This document shows positions 27,139 through 35,777 of a stretch of 64,000 bases of DNA, one piece after another. The position numbers and the translations under genes were made by a program. The stretch spans positions 62,001-126,000 of the forward strand of contig NZ_JAKRFN010000011.1 of the NCBI RefSeq assembly GCF_022348085.1, given 5' to 3'. Source of the stretch: Mycobacterium sp. PSTR-4-N. GTDB taxonomy: Bacteria > Actinomycetota > Actinomycetes > Mycobacteriales > Mycobacteriaceae. The notes below the pieces were generated by a model, which saw only the letters and a program-made list of their open reading frames with translations, had not been told where the DNA came from and searched no databases. Numbering within the stretch: position 1 is the stretch's first letter; each line of letters opens with the position of its first letter.

Positions 27139-28245
27139 ATGGATCAGATGTGGGCCAACCGCGCGGCCAGCGCCGAAGCCGCGATCGCCGCGCGCCACCT
27201 CCGCAAACTGTGGGGGCTGCCGGGCACTCAGCTCGGCGTCGTGGCGTGGCCGGCGACGGGCGGCCAGCGGCGCTTCGGTACCTGGCACTACTGGTGGCAG
27301 GCCCACCTCATCGACAACCTGGTCGACGCGCAGGTGCGGGACCCGCAGCCCGACCGGTTGACGCGCCTCACCCGCCAGATCCGCAGCCACCGGCTGCGCA
27401 ACATCGGCCGGTGGACCAACGACTACTACGACGACATGGCCTGGCTGGCCCTGGCGCTCGAACGCGCCGGCCGGCTGGCCGACGTGGGTCGACCCAAGGC
27501 GCTGGACACCCTGGCCGACCAGTTCCTGAGCGCGTGGGTGCCCGAGGACGGCGGCGGCATCCCGTGGCGCAAACAGGACCAGTTCTTCAACGCCCCCGCC
27601 AACGGTCCCGCCGGAATCTTCCTGGCACGCACCGAAGGCCGGCTGCGCCGGGCCCAGCAGATGGCCGACTGGATCGACGAGACCCTGATCGATCCCGAGA
27701 CGCACCTCGTCTTCGACGGCATCAAGGCCGGCTCCTTGGTGCGCGCCCAGTACACCTATTGCCAGGGCGTGGTGCTGGGCCTGGAAACCGAGCTCGCCGT
27801 CCGCACCCAGGACTCGCGGCACGCCGAGCGCGTGCACCGGCTGGTCGCCGCGGTGGCCGAGCGCATGGCCCCGGCCGGGGTGCTCAAGGGCGCCGGCGGC
27901 GGTGACGGCGGACTGTTCCACGGCATCCTCGCGCGCTATCTCGCGCTGGTGGCGACCGATCTGCCCGGTGACTCGCCGGAGGACGAGTCGGCGCGCGCCA
28001 CCGCCGCGACGTTGGTGCTGTCCTCGGCGCAGGCGGCCTGGGACAACCGTGCGACGGTCGAGGATCTGCCGCTGTTCAGCGCGTTCTGGGAGCGCGAGGC
28101 GCAGCTGCCCACGGCAACGTCCGGTGATGCCGAGTTCGTCGCCGGTGCCGTGAACTCCTCGGAGATCCCGGAGCGCGATCTGTCGGTCCAACTGGCAGGG
28201 TGGATGCTGATGGAAGCAGCCCACGCCGTTTCCGGTCGGCCGTGA
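27139..28245 (+). CDS. Glycoside hydrolase family 76-like protein
   Basis: Predicted (alpha/alpha)6-barrel glycosidase of 368 residues. The DD pair in NDYYDDMAWLALAL is the catalytic pair of GH76 endo-alpha-1,6-mannanases; WHYWWQAHLIDNLVD and the aromatic residues that follow also fit. No signal peptide is visible, which is odd for a mannan-degrading enzyme, so it may act on cytosolic glycan or lipomannan precursors. ATG 27139. It overlaps the next gene by GTGA. Confidence 0.8.
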   Translation: MDQMWANRAASAEAAIAARHLRKLWGLPGTQLGVVAWPATGGQRRFGTWHYWWQAHLIDNLVDAQVRDPQPDRLTRLTRQIRSHRLRNIGRWTNDYYDDMAWLALALERAGRLADVGRPKALDTLADQFLSAWVPEDGGGIPWRKQDQFFNAPANGPAGIFLARTEGRLRRAQQMADWIDETLIDPETHLVFDGIKAGSLVRAQYTYCQGVVLGLETELAVRTQDSRHAERVHRLVAAVAERMAPAGVLKGAGGGDGGLFHGILARYLALVATDLPGDSPEDESARATAATLVLSSAQAAWDNRATVEDLPLFSAFWEREAQLPTATSGDAEFVAGAVNSSEIPERDLSVQLAGWMLMEAAHAVSGRP

Positions 28246-30101
28246 CCGAAGCCGGTACCCCGCCGCGGGGTTTCCCGCTGCGGCCCTCGCGTCTGAGCCG
28301 CGGCAGTGGCACGAACAAGACGACCGACAACACCGCGGCGGCGCTGCTGCTCATCGCCACCATCGTCGCCATCCTGTGGGCGAATTCGCCGTGGGCGCAA
28401 GCGTATTCGACGCTGCTGCACACCGAGGTCGGGTTCACCGTCGGCTCGTATCACGCCGAGATGTCGGTGCAGCACCTGGTCAACGACGCGTTGATGACGT
28501 TCTTCTTCTTCATCGTCGGCCTCGAGGTGACCCGGGAGTTCACCATCGGCGAGCTGACGGACCGCTCCCGCGCCGCGGTACCCGTCGTCGCCGCGATCGC
28601 CGGGCTGGTGCTGCCCGCGGTCGTGTTCCTGGCGCTCAACCCGTCGGGGGAGAACGCGCACGCGTGGGGTGTGGTGATCTCGACCGACACCGCGTTCCTC
28701 GTCGGCGCGCTGGCGATCATCAAGCCGGTGTTCCCCGCTCGCGTGCGGCTGTTCCTGCTCACCCTGGCCGTCGTCGACGACGTCGGCGCGCTCGGGGTGA
28801 TCGCGCTGTTCTACTCCGACGAGATCCGATGGGTGCCGCTGCTGGTGGCTGCGGTGCTGCTGGGTGCGCTGGCGCTGGTGCGTAGGCTGCCCGTCGCACG
28901 CGGGCCCGCCTACGCGGTCCTCGGCGTGGCGCTGTGGGTCGCGCTGTACATGGGCGGGGTGCATCCCACCCTGGCCGGGGTGGCGGTCGCGCTGCTGATC
29001 CCGGTCTTCACCCCGGAACGACGGCCGGTCGAGCGCGCGGTCGAGCAGATCCGCGCGTTCCGGCAGTCGCCGAATTCGCGGTACGCCCGCGCCGCGAGCC
29101 GCTCGCTGCAGGAGTCCATCTCGATCAACGAACGGCTGCAGACGGCGGTCGGGCCGGTGGTGTCGTTCGGCATCCTGCCGATCTTCGCGTTGGTCAACGC
29201 GGGGGTGAAGCTGGATGCGGCGAGCGTGGGCGCGGCGCTGCGGTCACCGCTGACGTGGGGCATCGTCGCCGGCCTGGTGATCGGCAAGTTCGTCGGCATC
29301 ACCGGTGCGACGTGGTTCATGCGCCGCACCGGGCTGGGCGTGCTCGCGCCGGGGCTGACGCTGCGCAGGGTGATGGGCGGCGCCGCGCTGTCGGGCATCG
29401 GGTTCACGATCTCGCTGTTCATCGTCGACATCGCGATCGAGGACCCGGGCCGCCAGGACCGGGCCCGTATCGGCGTGCTGGCGGCGTCGGTGCTGGCGTT
29501 CGCACTGGGCTGGGCGATCTTCCGGATCACCGATTGGCTCAGCCCGCCCGAACCGGTCGGCCTGCACCTGCTGCGTCCCGTCGATCCCGAGCGGGACCAC
29601 CTGCGCGGCCGGCCCGACGCACCGCTGACGCTGGTCGAGTACGGCGACTTCGAGTGCCCGTTCTGCAGCCGCGCCACCGGCGCTATCGACGAGGTCCGCA
29701 AGCACTTCGGCGACGAGTTGCGGTACGTGTGGCGGCATTTCCCACTGGAGCGGGCGCATCCGCGGGCGTTCGACGCGGCCCGCGCCAGCGAGGCGGCGGC
29801 GCTGCAGGGGCGGTTCTGGGAGATGGCGCGTCAGCTGTTCGCCCATCAGGACGATCTCGACTGGGCCGACATCTACCGCTACGCCGTCGCTGCGGGCTGC
29901 GACATTGAACAGTTCGACCGCGATGTCCGGCTGCATGCGTCGAAGGTGCTGCACCGGGTGACCGACGATGCCGAGGACGCCCAAGCAATGGACCTGAATG
30001 CGACGCCGACGCTGTTCGTCAACGGGGTCCGGCACAAGGGGCCGTGGGACGCGGCGAGCCTCATCCGCGCGCTCGAAGGCGGGCGTTCCTTACGCCCGTG
30101 A
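28242..30101 (+). CDS. nhaA: NhaA Na+/H+ antiporter fused to DsbA-like thioredoxin domain
   Basis: A 619-residue fusion. Residues about 25-430 form NhaA with 11-12 helices, including VISTDTAFLVGALAI and TLAVVDDVGALGVIALF, which hold the ion-binding aspartates. Residues about 445-619 form a DsbA-like thioredoxin domain with CPFC near residue 472 and the cis-Pro segment NATPTLFVNG. The GTG start at 28242 overlaps the GH76 stop. This fusion is known in actinobacteria; the link between ion exchange and thiol redox chemistry is not settled. Confidence 0.93.
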   Translation: MTEAGTPPRGFPLRPSRLSRGSGTNKTTDNTAAALLLIATIVAILWANSPWAQAYSTLLHTEVGFTVGSYHAEMSVQHLVNDALMTFFFFIVGLEVTREFTIGELTDRSRAAVPVVAAIAGLVLPAVVFLALNPSGENAHAWGVVISTDTAFLVGALAIIKPVFPARVRLFLLTLAVVDDVGALGVIALFYSDEIRWVPLLVAAVLLGALALVRRLPVARGPAYAVLGVALWVALYMGGVHPTLAGVAVALLIPVFTPERRPVERAVEQIRAFRQSPNSRYARAASRSLQESISINERLQTAVGPVVSFGILPIFALVNAGVKLDAASVGAALRSPLTWGIVAGLVIGKFVGITGATWFMRRTGLGVLAPGLTLRRVMGGAALSGIGFTISLFIVDIAIEDPGRQDRARIGVLAASVLAFALGWAIFRITDWLSPPEPVGLHLLRPVDPERDHLRGRPDAPLTLVEYGDFECPFCSRATGAIDEVRKHFGDELRYVWRHFPLERAHPRAFDAARASEAAALQGRFWEMARQLFAHQDDLDWADIYRYAVAAGCDIEQFDRDVRLHASKVLHRVTDDAEDAQAMDLNATPTLFVNGVRHKGPWDAASLIRALEGGRSLRP

Positions 30102-30551
30102 GCGTCGGGATGTCCACTGTTGACTACCCACGAGCCACCGAACTGGAGGGTTGGCGTAGGGCGACTGCAACCAGGTTGCGAACATAGGACACGCCGCCGC
30201 CAAGTGTGGCGCGAGTGTCGAGACGTTCGTCGGCCTGCCGGTGTTGGTTGTCGACCAGGTCGACGCAAAAGCCGTGGTCTGGGGGATCCCATGGCTCACG
30301 TCGCGCTCGTGATGAGAAAGAGCACGACATGGATCGCTTACCGGCCGTCGACCATGACGGCATTTGCGTCCGCGCGTCGAAAGGCCAAGCATCGGCTTCA
30401 AAAACAAGGCCGGTGTGGTCCAAGGCTGCGACGCTGCGTAACCGTCGCGGTTTAGGGTCCGACAAGTGCCTGATCTGTGGGACATTCGGAGGGCGCGATC
30501 TATCCCGATCCGCGCCTCTCAGTGCGTGCCCGACGATTGAGTTTGCTATCG
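30102..30551. other. Gene-poor stretch, no supportable gene
   Basis: Short open frames on both strands lack ribosome sites and recognisable domains. Base composition drops compared with the flanks. No tRNA cloverleaf, transposase remnant or clear repeat was recognised by eye. It may be a decayed accessory segment joined to the following DUF2510 gene. Confidence 0.5.
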
Positions 30552-31247
30552 CTAGAGCGCGAGCATGGCCCCGCCCGAGAACGCCGAGTCATGGCATTCG
30601 ATGGCTTCGGGCACCGCACCCGGCGGAATATCAAACGACACGGTCGCGGTGATTGAAAGGCCGGGATTAATGTCTTCCATCCAGTTCTCATCGCTGAGCG
30701 AGGTGGTGGCGTCGTAGGTATTGCCGTTGACGATCAAGTGTTGGTTAGACGCAGAGAAGCTGCGCGCGTCATCACCGATGTTCGTCACCTTCATGCGAAC
30801 GCTGAAGAACTCGCCTTTTGCCTGCTCCGGGCTGAAGACACCCTCTTTGGTGGCCGACCGGTCGATCCCGAGGACTTGGAACTCGAATTTGCCATCGCGA
30901 ACGGTCGACCCTGCTGGAGCGACCTCGTCCCCTGCCGATTGCACGGATGCAGACCTGGAGGTGTCCGATGTCGATGAGTTCTTCTCAGTCGCAGTGGAAG
31001 TGGCCGTGTCCTTATTGCCGCTCCCGCTGCCGAGCGACCCGAGGATGATTAACGCCAGGATCGCTGCGGCTACACCCGCGACGATCTTTACACCCTTGGA
31101 AAGACCCGGCTTTTCGGGCGTACTGGTACCGAGTGGCACGGGTGGCCCGAACGGCGCGTAGTTATCCGTCCACGCCCTGCCGTCGAAGTACCGTTGCCGG
31201 CTCGGGTCAGACGGGTCTGGATACCATCCCGCTCTTGGCTGGGTCAC
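30552..31247 (-). CDS. DUF2510 / DUF4352 membrane-anchored protein
   Basis: A 231-residue protein: N-terminal DUF2510 box (AGWYPDPSDPSRQRYFDGRAW), a Pro-rich linker, one transmembrane helix (VKIVAGVAAAILALIILGSL), a Ser/Thr-rich stretch and an extracellular DUF4352 immunoglobulin-like domain (FEFQVLGIDRSATKEGVF... IPPGAVPEAIECHD). GTG 31247 has GGGGG about 8 bases upstream; an ATG at 31262 is possible. A window inside it counts 33 of 60 G+C, lower than its neighbours, so it may be acquired. Such proteins are frequent in actinobacterial accessory DNA; function is unknown. Confidence 0.8.
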   Translation of the reverse strand: MTQPRAGWYPDPSDPSRQRYFDGRAWTDNYAPFGPPVPLGTSTPEKPGLSKGVKIVAGVAAAILALIILGSLGSGSGNKDTATSTATEKNSSTSDTSRSASVQSAGDEVAPAGSTVRDGKFEFQVLGIDRSATKEGVFSPEQAKGEFFSVRMKVTNIGDDARSFSASNQHLIVNGNTYDATTSLSDENWMEDINPGLSITATVSFDIPPGAVPEAIECHDSAFSGGAMLAL

Positions 31248-31262
31248 TGTACAAGCCCCCAT

Positions 31263-31942
31263 CTTTAGTCAGTTGACCTACAGGTGGCCGCCAGCATAAC
31301 CACAGCGGCCGACAAGATTTGGAAACGGGATGAACGGCTTCCGTTTCTACGCGTGGACGCGTCGCGAGTACTCGCACCCCAAGGGGGAGTTCTCCGCGCC
31401 TCCGCCCAATCACCGGCCGTAAAGCGGATGGCCGGTCCGCTGAGTAAATCAGCATCTCGATTTCCGTGCGAGTCATTGAGTCAAGCGATGACCATCGGCC
31501 TGCAGAAGGGCGTTAGGGCTCTGTGGGAGTCGGTACACGAGGTGTTCGACTTCTCGAAGGAGCCCGGCAAGTCTCATGTCCTGGCGCAGGCGTGACGGGT
31601 GGCCGACCTCGTCGCCGAGCCGTACGACCCTCAAACGAGGCCCTGCTGACCGCAGACGGCGCATCGGCCAGCACCTCATTTCCCCGTTCGTCGCAGACGC
31701 GCGGGCGCAGCGCCCCCGGCTCGGCTCCTAGCCGGCTCGGCTCAACCGACACCGACGATGCCGTCGCTATGGAGTGATCCTGGCTGTTATAGCCGTGTTC
31801 GACTGAGTGATTGGTTAGGCGGGTTCGCTGCCGATTTCGTCCGCTCGTGCCAGTGCGAGGAGAGTGCTTACTCCTTTCTTGACGCTCCCTCGCTCTTCCT
31901 TCCGCCGGGTGGAAAACGAATGCAACGAAAATCCGATCGGCA
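31263..31942. other. Gene-poor stretch, no supportable gene
   Basis: About 680 bases between the DUF2510 gene and the end of the MFS gene. Open frames here (for example a 103-codon plus frame ending at 31595) show no domain or convincing ribosome site. Nothing recognisable as RNA gene or mobile element was seen. Confidence 0.5.
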
Positions 31943-33358
31943 TCATCCCGCACGGACGATTCCGAACACGACCAGCGCCGCCGCGATCCCGGTCAGCGCG
32001 AGCCCCGCGACGGTGACCGCCTCCCGGAACTGCGTCGTCTGACTCGCCGTCCAGTGCGCGGCGGTGATGGTGCCGGTGAACATAGCCGCCAGGATCGTCC
32101 CGCTGACCGCGATGCCGACGCCGGACGTCACCTCGCTGGACGTGTCGACCAGCGCTGTGCCGATCGTGGTCCGGTTCTCGGGCAGCCCGCGCAACACGTT
32201 CACCGCTGCCACCACGCCGACCACCCGCAGGCCCGCCGCCACTAGCACCAGCGCGGTCGCGACCCACGGATAGCCGAAGCGGCCCAACACGGCGTACACC
32301 GCGAGTCCGAGCACGACCGCCGAGGCGCTGAGCCAGGCGGCGCGTTCCGGCCCGACCCGAGCCACGAAGGGCCTGACGACAAAGCTTCCTGCGATGAGCA
32401 CTGCGACCTGCGGCAGCATCCCGATTGCGGCGAGCGCCGGGGGCCAGCCCCAGTCGAGCTGGAGCTGCAGCGTCACCAGGTAGCCCAGGCCGGCGATCGC
32501 CAGCCCGGCTGCGGCCTTGAACGCCAGGCCGCTCGCCACCAGCGGGTGCGCTACCAGCTGCAACGAGATCAGCGGGAACCGTGCGGTCCGCTCCCTGAGC
32601 ACGAACGCCACGCAGCCGACCACCGCCAGGCCTCCCGTCGCCCACGGCAGCCACGCACCGGCACCCTGCTCGACGAAGAGCGTCGGCGCGACCAGCGCGC
32701 ACGCGATCGCGATCGTGCCGAGAACGCCGCCCGCGACGTCCAGCGGATCGCGATGAAGATCCTCGGCGCGGTCGGCCGTGATGCCGACGCGCACACCCAC
32801 GATCGCGAGCAGTGCGATCGGCGCGTTGACCAGCAGCAGCACCTGCCAGGGTGCGATCTCGATGACGAACCCGCCCACTGTCGGGCCGATCGCGAGACCG
32901 ACCAGTCCCACGGTCGAGATCAGCGTGATCGCCCGCATGCGCAGCGTGTCGTCGTCGAACAGCCGGAACGCCAGCGCCATCGCGCCCGGTGTCGTCATCG
33001 CCGCCGCGACGCCGGTCAGCACCCGGACGGCGATGAGCTGTTCGGCCGTCGTGACGAACACGGTCGCCAGGCTCGCGGCGGCGAGCAGGGCGAGGCCGAC
33101 AAGCATGACGCGACGCCGTCCGACCCGGTCGGCGACGGCCCCGAGTATGAGCATCAGCGCGCCGAACACGACGGCGTAGGCGCCCGTCACCCATTGCAGT
33201 GCGGCGGTGGAGGCGTGCAGGTCGCGGCCGATCGTGGGCAGCGCGACGGTCAGGATCGAGTTGTCGAGCATCTCGAACAGGAACACGGCCGACAGGCCCA
33301 GAAGGGCCGGCCAGGCCTGGGTGAGCGAGCGAGGAGAGACAATGCTCTGGATGGTCAT
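31943..33358 (-). CDS. MFS transporter, DHA2 family
   Basis: Exporter of 471 residues with about 14 helices: EMLDNSILTVALPTIGRDL at the start, motif A GAVADRVGRRRVML and a motif-C-like TVGLVGLAIGPTVGG. It is divergent from a TetR gene across 49 bases that carry repeats, so it is the probable target of that regulator. The substrate is unknown. Confidence 0.9.
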   Translation of the reverse strand: MTIQSIVSPRSLTQAWPALLGLSAVFLFEMLDNSILTVALPTIGRDLHASTAALQWVTGAYAVVFGALMLILGAVADRVGRRRVMLVGLALLAAASLATVFVTTAEQLIAVRVLTGVAAAMTTPGAMALAFRLFDDDTLRMRAITLISTVGLVGLAIGPTVGGFVIEIAPWQVLLLVNAPIALLAIVGVRVGITADRAEDLHRDPLDVAGGVLGTIAIACALVAPTLFVEQGAGAWLPWATGGLAVVGCVAFVLRERTARFPLISLQLVAHPLVASGLAFKAAAGLAIAGLGYLVTLQLQLDWGWPPALAAIGMLPQVAVLIAGSFVVRPFVARVGPERAAWLSASAVVLGLAVYAVLGRFGYPWVATALVLVAAGLRVVGVVAAVNVLRGLPENRTTIGTALVDTSSEVTSGVGIAVSGTILAAMFTGTITAAHWTASQTTQFREAVTVAGLALTGIAAALVVFGIVRAG

Positions 33359-33367
33359 GTCACTAAG

Positions 33368-33392
33368 CTAAGTGACTAAACTAAGTGAGTCA
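33368..33392. promoter_or_regulatory. Repeats in the MFS-tetR divergent promoter
   Basis: CTAAGTGA occurs at 33368-33375 and again at 33381-33388, and TGACT/AGTCA form an outer inverted pair at 33373-33392. The 13-base phase and the position between the two starts fit a TetR operator. Confidence 0.55.
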
Positions 33393-33407
33393 ACAAAGTG
33401 AGGTGGA

Positions 33408-34019
33408 ATGCCCAGGACCTCGGAGCGCGGCGGGCCGATGACCCGGCGAAAGATCTCGGATGTCGCGACCCGGATGTTCCTCGATCGCGGGTTCGACGAG
33501 GTGACGGTCGCGCAGGTCGCCAAGGAGGCCGGAGTCTCGAGCGTGACGGTGTTCAAGCACTTTCCGCGCAAAGAGGACCTGCTGTTCGACCGCGTCGACG
33601 ACGCCGTCGAGATCCTGCGGGCGGCGGTGCGTGACCGCGCCCCCGAAACCGCCGTACTGACGTCGCTGCGCGACATGGCGTTCCGTCTCGTCGACGAACG
33701 CCACGCCCTGTCCGGGGTCAAGGACGGATCGATTCCGTTCTATCGAACCGTCGCAGGATCGCCGGTGCTGATCGCCCGGCTGCGGGAGATCGCCGCCGAA
33801 CTCGTGCAGGCGCTGCGCGAGGCGCTCGACGCGGACCCGCAGTTCGAAGGTGACCCGGCCCTGTTCCCCGCGCTCGTCATCGCCGGATACTCGACCGTCC
33901 TGACCGAAACGGCACGCCGCGTCATCGGCGAAGGGTCGCCGGAACCGGTTGTCGACGACCATCGCCGCCGTCTGGGTCAACTCTTCGATGCACTGCAGAA
34001 CGGGCTCGAACAGTCCTAA
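33408..34019 (+). CDS. TetR family transcriptional regulator
   Basis: A 203-residue regulator with helix-turn-helix TVAQVAKEAGVSSVTVFKHFPRKEDL. ATG 33408 follows GTGAGGTGG; an internal ATG at 33438 (MTRRKI) would also give an intact domain. It is divergent from the MFS exporter and should repress it. Its stop overlaps the end of the convergent XRE gene by 4 bases. Confidence 0.88.
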   Translation: MPRTSERGGPMTRRKISDVATRMFLDRGFDEVTVAQVAKEAGVSSVTVFKHFPRKEDLLFDRVDDAVEILRAAVRDRAPETAVLTSLRDMAFRLVDERHALSGVKDGSIPFYRTVAGSPVLIARLREIAAELVQALREALDADPQFEGDPALFPALVIAGYSTVLTETARRVIGEGSPEPVVDDHRRRLGQLFDALQNGLEQS

Positions 34020-34255
34020 CGGCAGGTGCGGGCGAGCTCGTCGAGGCGGATGTCCAGCACCGCGGCCAGTGCGGCGACCGTGGTGAACGCCGGTGTGGCC
34101 AGGCGGCCGGTCTCGATCTTGCGCAGGGTCTCCGGTGAGATGGCTGCCGCGCGCGCGACATCGGCCGCCTTCCGGGTGCCGCGGGCGGCGCGCAGATAGG
34201 CCCCGAGGCGAGCGCCTGCTGCCCGCTGCTGCGGGGTCAGGGGAGAACGCACCAT
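34016..34255 (-). CDS. XRE family helix-turn-helix regulator
   Basis: A 79-residue protein that is almost entirely a lambda-Cro-like domain: RLGAYLRAARGTRKAADVAR, AAAISPETLRKIETGRLATP. It is divergent from an M24 peptidase gene with a palindrome between them. It probably controls that gene and itself. Confidence 0.88.
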   Translation of the reverse strand: MVRSPLTPQQRAAGARLGAYLRAARGTRKAADVARAAAISPETLRKIETGRLATPAFTTVAALAAVLDIRLDELARTCR

Positions 34256-34282
34256 GGGCCAAGAATAGGCCCCCGGGCCTAC

Positions 34283-34302
34283 ACTGGTATTTTTATACCG
34301 GT
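34283..34302. promoter_or_regulatory. Near-palindrome between XRE and M24 peptidase genes
   Basis: ACTGGTAT-TTTT-ATACCGGT: seven of eight arm pairs match and the eighth is T-G. It lies 17 bases before the peptidase ATG and 28 bases before the XRE start. This is the likely XRE operator and overlaps the AT-rich core promoter. Confidence 0.65.
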
Positions 34303-34318
34303 CTGCGGAAGGGTGTTC

Positions 34319-35140
34319 ATGGTCGAGTTGAAGACGGCGGCTGAGGTCGACGCCATGGGCGTCACCGGAGCGTTCATCGCCGCACTGCTCGACGAGCTGG
34401 CCGAGCGCGCGCAGGTCGGGGTCAACCTGCTCGACCTCGAACAGCGCGCGCGGGAGCTGATCGCCGAGCGCGGTGCGCAGTCCTGCTACTGGGACTACGA
34501 CCCGTCCTTCGGTCGCGGACCGTTCCGCAACGTCATCTGCTTGTCCGTCAACGACGCTGTGCTGCACGGACTTCCGCACGACTATGTGTTGCGCGACGGG
34601 GATCTACTGAGCATGGACATCGCGGTCTCGATCGACGGATGGGTGGCCGACTCCGCGCGCAGCATCATCGTCGGCACCCCGCGCCCCCAAGACCAGCGGA
34701 TCATCGAGGCCACCGAGCACGCGCTGGCCGCGGGCATCCACGCGGCCCGCCCGGGCAACCGCCTGGGCGACATCTCGGCGGCCATCGGCGCGGTGTCAGC
34801 CGAGTACGGCTACCGGGTGAACACCGACTTCGGTGGGCACGGCCTGGGCCGCACGATGCACGAGGACCCGCACGTGTCCAACGTCGGGCGTGCAGGACGG
34901 GGCATGGTGCTGCGGCCGGGTCTGACACTGGCATTGGAGCCCTGGCTCGCCCAGGGCACGAACCGGATCGTCTACGACCCGGACGGGTGGACGATCCGGT
35001 CGGCCGACGGGTCCCGCACTGCGCACAGCGAGCACACGATTGCGGTCACGGATGGTGCGGCTCGGGTGCTGACGGCCCTGCCTGACCGGCCGCCTTCGCC
35101 GCCTTCCGGCGCTTGTACCACTCCCAGATCATCGGCGTGA
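34319..35140 (+). CDS. M24 family metallopeptidase (methionine aminopeptidase-like)
   Basis: A 273-residue pita-bread enzyme. Metal ligands are visible: Asp in MDIAVSIDGWVADSA, His in GGHGLGRTMHED, Glu in LALEPW and Glu in HSEHTIAV. It lacks the N-terminal extension of the housekeeping Map proteins. ATG 34319 follows GGAAGGG. The last about 18 residues (RPPSPPSGACTTPRSSA) are read from DNA that also encodes the C-terminus of DedA on the other strand. The linked XRE regulator suggests a conditional role. Confidence 0.85.
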   Translation: MVELKTAAEVDAMGVTGAFIAALLDELAERAQVGVNLLDLEQRARELIAERGAQSCYWDYDPSFGRGPFRNVICLSVNDAVLHGLPHDYVLRDGDLLSMDIAVSIDGWVADSARSIIVGTPRPQDQRIIEATEHALAAGIHAARPGNRLGDISAAIGAVSAEYGYRVNTDFGGHGLGRTMHEDPHVSNVGRAGRGMVLRPGLTLALEPWLAQGTNRIVYDPDGWTIRSADGSRTAHSEHTIAVTDGAARVLTALPDRPPSPPSGACTTPRSSA

Positions 35141-35744
35141 TCGAGGCGACCGCGATCAGGATGAAGATCGGCTCGAGCAGCTTCTGCACGACCTCGAACT
35201 GGCCGAGGCCGTAGCCCATCAGCGTCAGGCCCACACCCCACACGACGGCGCCCAGCACGTTGAACGCGGTGAACAGGCCGTAGCTCATCTTCGCCGCGCC
35301 CGCGGTGATGGGCGCCAGCGTGCGCACGATCGGCACGAATCGGGCGATCACGATCGCGAACGGCCCGCGCTGCTCGAAGAACAGATGCGCCTCGTCGAGG
35401 TAGCGCTGCTTGAGCACGCGCGCGTTCGGCTTGAACATCGCGGTGCCCAAGCTGCGGCCGATCCAGTAGCCCACCTGGCCACCCAGCACGGCGGCGATGG
35501 GGATGAACACCAGCAGCTGCCACAGGTGGAAATTCGCGTCGACCGCGTCGGCGCGCGCGGCCGTGCCCGCCGCCAGCATGCCCGCCACGAACAACAGCGT
35601 GTCGCCCGGGAGCACCGGGAACAGCACACCCGATTCGACGAAGACGACCACCAGGATGCCGACCAGCGCCCAGGTGCCGAAGTATCCGATGAGATTTATC
35701 GGGTCCAGGAAATCGGGCATCAGCGCGAGATTGTCGACGACCAC
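35046..35744 (-). CDS. DedA family membrane protein
   Basis: A 232-residue VTT-domain protein: ESGVLFPVLPGDTLLFVAG, GGQVGYWIGRSLG and the motif FIVRFVPIVRTLAPITAG-like segment (ARFVPIVRTLAPITAGAA). DedA proteins recycle the undecaprenyl-phosphate carrier or keep membrane homeostasis. By order it is the Rv0364 type, next to fba. Its 3' end overlaps the M24 gene by 95 bases. Confidence 0.9.
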   Translation of the reverse strand: MVVDNLALMPDFLDPINLIGYFGTWALVGILVVVFVESGVLFPVLPGDTLLFVAGMLAAGTAARADAVDANFHLWQLLVFIPIAAVLGGQVGYWIGRSLGTAMFKPNARVLKQRYLDEAHLFFEQRGPFAIVIARFVPIVRTLAPITAGAAKMSYGLFTAFNVLGAVVWGVGLTLMGYGLGQFEVVQKLLEPIFILIAVASITPMIWEWYKRRKAAKAAGQAGPSAPEPHHP

Positions 35745-35777
35745 GGCCCCAAGGGTACCGGCGGCTTAGGCTGAGGC

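Noticed and set aside
30124-30465. A 113-codon minus-strand frame after nhaA
   Set aside because: No domain and no ribosome site; may be remnant coding DNA but cannot be supported.
31284-31595. A 103-codon plus-strand frame in the gene-poor region
   Set aside because: No recognisable domain, weak start, and other frames on both strands are equally open.
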